A stretch of 64,000 nt of DNA from Trypanosoma brucei gambiense DAL972 (lineage: Eukaryota; Euglenozoa; Kinetoplastea; Trypanosomatida; Trypanosomatidae): contig NC_026743.1 of assembly GCF_000210295.1 (NCBI RefSeq), positions 2,666,001 to 2,730,000 of the forward strand. The letters run 5' to 3'. Made by a program: the position numbers and the translations under genes. The notes beneath the pieces were generated by a model that saw only the letters and a list, made by a program, of their open reading frames with translations, was not told where the DNA came from and ran no database searches. Positions 58,301 to 64,000 of the stretch are shown one piece after another. Every line of letters starts with the position of its first letter. Positions within the stretch are counted from its first letter, which is position 1.

Positions 58301-58654
58301 CTGATTGTAGCTGTGATCGCGGTTCTGCAAGTGTGCATCGTGCAGTACGGGGGGCGCTTCATGTCTACAGTCCCGCTGAGCACCGAAGAGTGGCTCTACT
58401 GCACGTTGTACGCTAGTGGAAGCCTGGCTGTGGGTGCTGCATCGCGGTTCTGCTGGCGGTGGATGCGGCGCCGTGGAGCGCACAGTACAGGGAGTTGCGA
58501 TTCATATGTATTGCTGTCGTATCTTCCACGTTGGCTGCGAGCGCTCATCGATGGGGCACGTGGGGGTTCCGGGAGGAGACGGCAAAGAGGTAGCTATTGT
58601 AAGGCTGCGGTGAAGGGGAAGGGAGCGTGTAAAACTGCCCCTGCATACGTTTAA
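55352..58654 (+). CDS. P-type IIB Ca2+-ATPase (PMCA type) with atypical nucleotide-site motifs
   Basis: A 1100-residue protein from ATG 55352. It carries the PMCA layout: actuator region with CCVSGESEEVVKS, M4 with PEGLPLSVTISLAY (371 on), phosphorylation motif LCTDKTGTLT (Asp414), hinge VIAVTGDGTNDAPALKLSDV (760-766 = TGDGTND), and M5-M6 with LLWLNLIMDTLASLALATE. It would export Ca2+ from the cytosol at the plasma membrane or acidocalcisomes. Ten membrane segments are plausible. Several conserved residues differ: the ATP-binding Lys of K-G-A is Val562 (VVGAPE), the D-P-V-R-P block is Glu641-Glu642-Glu643-Val-Arg-Pro, and T-G-D-N is T-G-D-G (666-669). The basic C terminus (RRRQRGSYCKAAVKGKGA) could bind calmodulin. 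It may be a low-activity or regulatory paralogue. Confidence 0.95.
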   Translation: MRGESSAVSFQYESPDVTGASPSFTNSSLARIIGQKELPRFGIEIGGHEGLLKLLGVRYDGEPTWRGGGGLRGGILSDSVHQRRCRFGANRLPRPRDKSVGALVKESIEEDKILQLLIGAALFSILLGHLTSYHQKEGGNMCPSWVEGAAILFSVAVVVTLGALNNYNKQKQFSHVLLQEDGTRQSIVVWRYDTLDDRAMVRELCLAAREVPSEDLVVGDVVQISSGMELSFDAILFGGNYVVCDECCVSGESEEVVKSLEADPFLISGSSVLEASSEAIAVVCAVGEKSFSGEIAMAVRDTEKKVTPLQEHLSVMADHIGKFGLAVAVLTFVVLFLKEVYEVVAMGKPFFVMSFVENLTTSIAIIVVAVPEGLPLSVTISLAYSMRYMLRDGNLVRHLAACETMGSATVLCTDKTGTLTSPHATLSRVLFEGKVYTANDSGGDGSSCVEGGRWNKSGTGLFVVASSQATAGLLMECVVSNALDPVRGRPVNRTAEALLQLAQHLYVSCGDDFSSPFVYDMGRLAQQMCDGSRCVRFPFTSVQKKSVTILKLPTGELRQYVVGAPEAILSNCRNFITTAGALVEINTESREFLQSIIQEFGCRGLRSLCCAYAVVYPIEGRIMPLEVSSSPLNFLAAVALEEEVRPEVPAAVRASICAGIRVIMVTGDGLLTSINIAYRCGLLNPVGGETSNCFSPPPISTLINDGYAMDGPAFRACSDTDLLVNYIPKLCVLARATPLDKKRVLQLLKMHDPLAVIAVTGDGTNDAPALKLSDVGFAMNSGSEVAKRASDIILLHDNFAGMVKATMWGRNVRDNVRKFLQFQLTVNCVACVFAFCGALINESNILPLKPVQLLWLNLIMDTLASLALATELPLEKRLFDRAPEPRDTPIILPGMLFQVAVQGGYQFVVQIYMLLAGHRLFGDSSTGEVERRSRPPIDYLCPKHLSIVFNVFVLMQVMNFFNARLLHEEDSFFENWGSSRLLLLIVAVIAVLQVCIVQYGGRFMSTVPLSTEEWLYCTLYASGSLAVGAASRFCWRWMRRRGAHSTGSCDSYVLLSYLPRWLRALIDGARGGSGRRRQRGSYCKAAVKGKGACKTAPAYV

Positions 58655-60028
58655 CTTTAGAGAAGTTGAGGGAGAAATGCAGAGGGTAAGTGGAGAAGTT
58701 GTGCACGTGCCACCACTAGAGGGGTTGCGCGCATGGCTAAAGCGCGTGGGCATTGCTGACCGGTGGGTATACCACTGCATCAATCCAGTGACGCACCCTG
58801 TGGCATGGTTTCATGTGCGGAGGCTTTTGTGCTTTTTTTTTTTTGGTCTAAACCCCCCCTATTTCTCATCGTTGCTACTATTGTTATTGTTATTAACGTA
58901 GTTTTTACGCGGTTGTAATATGTTTGTAATTTTTCACCTTTTGCATTATCACTGGCTTCGGTGGCGGGCATATGCTGAGGGTTTACTGCCTTCCAATTCT
59001 GCTGCCAATTAGGCGAACACGATAGGCGAGGAGTTTCTCCCCGGTGGTTCTATCAAACTATACTGCACTAAACTGATGTGTTTGTGTGATTTCTACCTAT
59101 CCAAGTCTTCTTTTTTTTTCTATATTACTTTATATTCTTCTTCTCTGTTTGCCTCTTCTGTGGATACTCATTGCAAACGAAGGCATATATAATACTCACG
59201 GGAAAGGAAGACAATAGGGAAAAAGAAAAGGGTATATAAGCCCGAAGTTTAAATAGGCGACACTGTTACCATTACCATTACTAGTATTGCTTTTTTGTTT
59301 TTTTGTTTTTTGAAGCCACACACAAGGGAGAATCAACAGAAAAACAATACTTACGAAAGACACCTCTTCCTTATTTGTGATTAGGTTAATAAACGCACGC
59401 ACGTACACGCGCGTGGATTCTTTATTTTTTTATCACTTATTTATTTTGTTGTTTATTCGTTTTTTAATTTTTTTGTCGTTGTACGATAACATAACCACCA
59501 ACCACAGCACGAGTACATTTATACACGAAGTGAACTCATACGCATACCTCTCGTGCGACTACGGGAATTACGATAGGGAGAAGGAGAGGAAGGAGAGCTT
59601 ACTCCGTATTTTGCGCTGCGGCGCTGGATTGTGGTGAACAGGTAGAAAAAAGAAGGGGTTCCATTGTTTTATTTCCTCTAGGGTTCCTTTGATTACTTCT
59701 CCTCGACGTGAGCGCCTGCCGCCTCAAAAAGAAGACAAAAGTGAGGAAACAACCATCTGTAGAAGGGGCTTGGGGGAAAACATATATCCATATATATAGT
59801 TCTCCGCTGTTAGTATTGACACAGCTATTATTTGACGTTGCTGGTTTCCTCGGTGGATGAAATTGGCGGCATAAGGAAAAGGTAGACTTTGACAACAGGA
59901 AGAAAGAAAAAAAAACAAGGAAAAAAGGAGCACGAAAGGAAAGAGAAAGCAAATTAACAACAGGCAGAAGCGTGGACGGAGTCTCCTTTAAATACAAAAC
60001 AGGAACAAAAAAGGGGGGGGGAAGAGGA
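58655..60028 (+). other. Long intergenic/UTR region, no gene seen
   Basis: About 1.4 kb with long T-runs (58834-58845, 59110-59119) and T/A-rich sequence at 59410-59480. The sequence just before the next ATG is purine-rich, so its acceptor is probably well upstream, possibly near 59840-59930. Confidence 0.45.
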
Positions 60029-61933
60029 ATGAGTGCCAAGTTACAACCCATTTTAGAATCGGCCGACGCAAACGCACCCTTCGACGTTCCGGTGACTCCG
60101 ATTAAATCCTTTAGTACCAACACGATAATTGGAACGGAGGCCGGCATACGGCCGACGGATGGTCACATCGAATGTAGAATTAGTGTAACCGCTACGGAGT
60201 ATGGCGGTAAGTCACATGACCGCATGGCCGGCAGCGATAGCGACATTACATCTGCCGCCTCATCATCCGGTTCACACACAGGGAATAACTTTCACTGCTA
60301 CACTAATGAGGCTAGTGGTGAGGGGGGAGGTGGTGCACGGAAACTGGCACCTCATCTCCAAAGTTATGAGGAAAACACTCCCACAGAGGCCAGCACGGCC
60401 GCGGGCGCCTCTCCAACTCCTAAAGGGGGAAACTCCGATGCGGAGGAAAGCTTCCATGGGTTTAGAGTCCCCTCGTGTGAACCTCCATCTCAAAGGGAGC
60501 TCTCAGTAGCGATGGATTCAGATTCTGGGATACAACACAAGCATGAAAACCTTCTGAGTCCACATGATTCCAGCGATTTCAGCGGCGATGATGTGTCTCA
60601 TAGGCGGTGCGAAGAGGCTGACGATATGCAGCCAAACCAAGGCAATCAAGGAAAGGCGAATGGAACTGGGGAAATGAGGGGTACCCGGCAAAATAAGGGG
60701 AGGCCGGCAAATGTCCTCAGGCTTCCGCCGACAACCAAACCATCGTTTGTGCAAGTTGGAACCGTAAGGGATCATAATCTGACGGTTGCCATTAAGCAAC
60801 GTGTTAGCCACCACGCGGCAGTTTGCGCGAGAGTCAATGCAGTGCCACGGAAGATGTGTCTTTCTTCAATACTCCCGTCCTTTGGTACGGCAATGGAGAT
60901 GCACAGTTGCAAGAGGCAGAACATGCTATTTCCTTCAAGCACGCACGTTCTTCCTTCTTGTTTGCCCACCGTGGGCAAAAATGGAGGCTGCGGGTACTGC
61001 TCGTCAACTTTTGCCGCACCTGAGGATATTGAAATGAGGGTAAAGAGGGGAAATGATGTGGACTGCACACTGCGCAGTGTTGGCGGAAAATTACCCACGC
61101 AGTCGCCCATGATGTCCCTGTCGTCATCGCACTTGGAGAAGGAACCCGTTTCGGTGTGCCGTGTAGACAATGAGAAATTGGATGAGGAGGAAGAATTAGG
61201 GTTCGTCGTTATCGTCAAGGGAAAACATCAATGTAAAGGCTATCTGACAGGTCAATCAAATCTATCGGCTGGCGCAGTTGTTATTGTGGAGGGAGACCGT
61301 GGCGAGGACATTGGAACCATTCAGCAAGTGTATGCCATAGAAGACGTTGACCAGCTGCTTCACATGAAAGTAAAGATGGCTGACGCTGCCGAAGAAGCGG
61401 GAGGGTGTTCGAGCACTGTTGACGATACGACTACGGGTGCGTCTGATACCCCTCATGAGGAGGCGGTGTTGGACTCCTGTAGCGTTGCTCGAAGTGACGC
61501 TCAACCCCCTGACGATGGCATGCGTCTCCCACGAGTCCTCCGTCTTGCCACATCGGAGGATATTGCACAACTTTCTGCCCTTCGAGATGAGGAAACCGAG
61601 CTTCTGCCGAATGTGTTGCGTGTTGTTAACGGGTTTATATCCAAGTCTACCTCCGCCGCTGGTGTTACCCTTGTTGACATTGAGTTCCAGTTCGATAAGA
61701 AGAAGTTGACAATTTACCTCCGCCGCCCAACAGAGACAGGGTTTGTGAACTTCCGCCGCATGCAGCGACGGTTCCATCGTCTCCTGAAATGTCGCATTTG
61801 GCTAGCGTACATGGATGAAGTAGAGCGCCAAGTAGAGGCCTACATCGAGAAGGCTCCTCTCGGTTGTGAGGTGAAGGACCGGGAGCCGTCACGGGACCGG
61901 TGTCTAGGCGCGGGAGATTTGATCGTAGTTTAA
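60029..61933 (+). CDS. PSP1 C-terminal domain protein
   Basis: A 634-residue protein from ATG 60029; the frame extends upstream only from a GTG. Residues ~390-600 match the PSP1 domain. The opening has FVVIVKGKHQCKGYLTG, then AGAVVIVEGDRGEDIGTIQ (typical 'V-I-V-E-x-D-R-G-x-D-x-G'). An acidic insertion follows. Then come PRVLRLATSEDIAQLSALRD, VTLVDIEFQFDKKKLTIYLR and VNFRRMQRRFHRLLKCRIWL. In bacteria and kinetoplastids this domain occurs in RNA-associated or regulatory proteins; several trypanosome PSP1-domain proteins act on mRNA after transcription. The N-terminal ~380 residues are Ser/Gly/His-rich and disordered. The insertion of ~80 residues inside the domain is unusual. Confidence 0.9.
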   Translation: MSAKLQPILESADANAPFDVPVTPIKSFSTNTIIGTEAGIRPTDGHIECRISVTATEYGGKSHDRMAGSDSDITSAASSSGSHTGNNFHCYTNEASGEGGGGARKLAPHLQSYEENTPTEASTAAGASPTPKGGNSDAEESFHGFRVPSCEPPSQRELSVAMDSDSGIQHKHENLLSPHDSSDFSGDDVSHRRCEEADDMQPNQGNQGKANGTGEMRGTRQNKGRPANVLRLPPTTKPSFVQVGTVRDHNLTVAIKQRVSHHAAVCARVNAVPRKMCLSSILPSFGTAMEMHSCKRQNMLFPSSTHVLPSCLPTVGKNGGCGYCSSTFAAPEDIEMRVKRGNDVDCTLRSVGGKLPTQSPMMSLSSSHLEKEPVSVCRVDNEKLDEEEELGFVVIVKGKHQCKGYLTGQSNLSAGAVVIVEGDRGEDIGTIQQVYAIEDVDQLLHMKVKMADAAEEAGGCSSTVDDTTTGASDTPHEEAVLDSCSVARSDAQPPDDGMRLPRVLRLATSEDIAQLSALRDEETELLPNVLRVVNGFISKSTSAAGVTLVDIEFQFDKKKLTIYLRRPTETGFVNFRRMQRRFHRLLKCRIWLAYMDEVERQVEAYIEKAPLGCEVKDREPSRDRCLGAGDLIVV

Positions 61934-64000
61934 ATGACACAAATGCGTCTGTGAAGGCTGCTGGATTATAAGCGAATCGTGGTGAGGAAAGGTGGAGATT
62001 GAGGAAAAGCATATATTATAGGTGAACGGGCTCGTGCACGTGCTTGCAGTGCCAGTCAACTCCGGTATTACGTGGCGAGAACACGGGTGTGGTATTGATG
62101 CACTACCTCGTAGTGCCTAGGATGCTATTTCACAATCTATTCAGTTCCTTTTTCCCTCTTGGGTCTTCCCTTATCCTTCTTAAAAGCTATTGTGGCATTG
62201 CTTTAAGGTTTATTTACCTTCGCTGCCATTTCCATTTTTGCCTGCTGCGCTCGATAACGTTCGACTGTTATGATCACACAACTTTTTTGGGACCGTATTT
62301 TATACAGATCTGATTCTGCATGGTTTGGCCGCTGCAGCTTTTGATCCCCCTTTAGTCCTTTTGTTTTTGTTTCCGTTCCTTTATTTTATTTTATTTGACT
62401 TTGGGTGGACTTTCCTCCCTTCCCCTCTCTTATTGATACGCTCTCCCGTTCGTTCCACATATGTTTGTGTTACTTTTAGCCGTGGTGGTGACATGTATTT
62501 GTGCTGTGACTAATTATTTCCGGAAAGATATTCATGTGGTGGATTAGTAGATAAATTTAAATCTTCACCTGGTGAGTACCCCCTTTTTTTTGTTTATTTC
62601 TTTTGATCGTGTACTTCCCTCCCCCATACACAATACGCTCTTTTTTTTTTTTTTTACTTTTGTTGGTTTGTTCGTGGCATGAGTTTATCGATTTATCAGA
62701 GAATCAACCAATAACAAATACTTGTATGTATATGTTTACATGTATGTGCTTCCCTTTTATATGCATTTGTTTTACTTTGGAGAAGCTGGGACTCGCTTTC
62801 CGCTTCTTTTCTTTTAAAAGAAAAAAAAAGTAGTTTCCTTGTACAGATGTTTTATTTTTGTCATGTTTGTTATTGCTATTGTTATTTATTTTATTTTACA
62901 GTTTAGCGTGATTTCGTTTTTCTGACACGTGAAGGCCACCAACCCCTCCAAGAAGAAAAGGCACAGAAGATCCGAGAAACCAAAAAAGAGAAAAAGAAAA
63001 TAATAATAATAAAACAAAATAACGGTGAATGTAAAGCGGAAAGATAATTTGGGGAGTTGATGTGAGGAACTGAAGTGAGCAGACGCGGGACCTATTTATT
63101 CGTTCCTTTCATTATTATTTTCGTTTCTTACATTTCTGCGGTACTTCCCTCCATGTTTCACGTCCGCTCGTTTCCATTCCCTTCTTTATTTATTTATTTC
63201 TTTTTTTTTTTGGTCTTTCCACTCCTTCTCCCTTTTCTATTACAAAAACAAATAACAAAAAACAATAAAAAAATTATGTTCATCGCCGCGTCGTAGTGTT
63301 GTTTACCATAACTTCCCTCTCCTTCTCCCCCCCCAAAAATATGAATGAATGAATTACCTCTTTTTTTTTTTTCCTGACGTCATGATGGGCCTTTCCATTG
63401 GTTACTTCCATTTTTATTTTATATATTTCTGTTGTTTACTTCATTTCACCATACTTATTTTCTACATTTACATGTTTTATTTTCGTGTATTTATGGTATA
63501 TTCCACATTGCTATCTTATTACTTCATTTCTAACTGTGTTATTTTTATTATTAAAGTTGTTGTTGTTATTATTATTATTTCAATGTATGTATCAAAGAAA
63601 TAAATTATCAAACCAATAAGTGAATAGTTTTAATAGCTACGGCTTTGATACGCATTTTCGTGTGTATATGAAAGGAGGCGAAGCAACATAAAGATAAATA
63701 AAATAAAAAAGCAAAAGCAAAAAAAAAAACAACAACAACAACACATATATGTTTCTTTAATTCGTTTACATCTTCTTTTTTACGTGCGCATTCCATCACC
63801 TTTCATTCATTCAACTTTTTTTTTTTCCATTTATTTACTTATTTTTATTTTATTTATTTTATTTGGTCACCTTCTCAGTCACTTGCTTTTTATTTCTATC
63901 ATCATTATTTACATGTATGTGCATGTGAAGATGTGCTGTTCACAAATGCGCGTGTGTGTTTAAATAAATATATAAATATATAAATATATGTATTTGTATG
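61934..64000. other. AT-rich terminal region, no gene seen
   Basis: About 2.1 kb. It becomes strongly T-rich, with many T-runs and A-runs, TTATTT repeats, (TTA)n near 63560-63580 and (AAC)n near 63729-63742. No ATG frame has a plausible product on either strand; the longer ones are Phe/Leu/Ile translations of T-rich DNA. It could be the end of the transcription unit or the start of a strand-switch region, but the window ends before this can be judged. Confidence 0.5.

Noticed and set aside
57809..58483. 224-codon antisense frame inside the Ca2+-ATPase
   Set aside because: It is antisense to conserved transmembrane sequence, and no other gene in the window is on the - strand.
1..64000. CRISPR arrays, insertion sequences or retroposons of the ingi/RIME/SLACS type
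   Set aside because: I saw no spaced direct repeats, transposase or reverse-transcriptase frames, or retroposon ends; the only substantial repeats are the snoRNA units and the block around the Ns.

Overview
The window looks like nuclear DNA of a kinetoplastid, most likely an African trypanosome of the Trypanosoma brucei group. Every convincing gene lies on the + strand, there are no introns, and most genes follow a pyrimidine-rich tract plus an AG (spliced-leader acceptor). Intergenic DNA is full of poly(T), (TA)n and (GT)n/(CA)n. Gene content also fits: RPS3, PHO80-type cyclin, PSP1-type protein, RS-domain protein, small TIM, nicotinate salvage enzyme and PMCA-type Ca2+ pump. I infer one polycistronic transcription unit read left to right. 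Several open frames extend upstream through non-ATG codons; I used the first in-frame ATG throughout.

Layout. 1-4.7 kb: 3' end of a WD40 protein, a protein with a possible EB1-like calponin-homology domain, and an unknown protein with a mitochondrial-looking N terminus. 5.48-6.50 kb: a tandemly repeated snoRNA cluster (two units of 479 and 476 bp plus a third partial unit) holding single-hairpin H/ACA RNAs with AGA boxes and C/D RNAs, one of which carries the conserved U18 guide for LSU rRNA. 6.7-7.7 kb: a frameshifted NSRP1-like gene. 8.9-11.6 kb: a PHO80-like cyclin. 11.6-15.6 kb: gene-free, microsatellite-rich DNA with a near-duplicate block on both sides of a run of Ns. 15.6-17.8 kb: an FCP1/SCP-type phosphatase. 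20.4-30.8 kb: a large predicted mitochondrial protein, an AlkB-fold protein with altered catalytic residues, a membrane-anchored Sulfotransfer_4-type protein and a SAP-like protein. 32.2-34.5 kb: a small TIM chaperone, a short acidic protein and RPS3. 34.9-47.5 kb: an IQ-like protein, an Rpp21/Snm1-like zinc-ribbon protein, an FIBP homologue and a 1697-residue EF-hand/WD40 protein. 48.7-61.9 kb: nicotinate phosphoribosyltransferase, an RS-domain protein, a SKP1-like protein, a P-type IIB Ca2+-ATPase with substituted nucleotide-site residues, and a PSP1-domain protein. 61.9-64.0 kb: AT-rich, no gene seen.

As usual in trypanosomatids the neighbours are not functionally linked. A loose RNA theme exists (snoRNA cluster, NSRP1-like, Rpp21-like, RS-domain, PSP1, RPS3), but this is probably coincidence. 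The items most worth following are the snoRNA cluster, the Rpp21/Snm1-like protein in a lineage known for protein-only RNase P, the AlkB-like protein lacking the iron-binding Asp, and the Ca2+-ATPase with altered ATP-site motifs.
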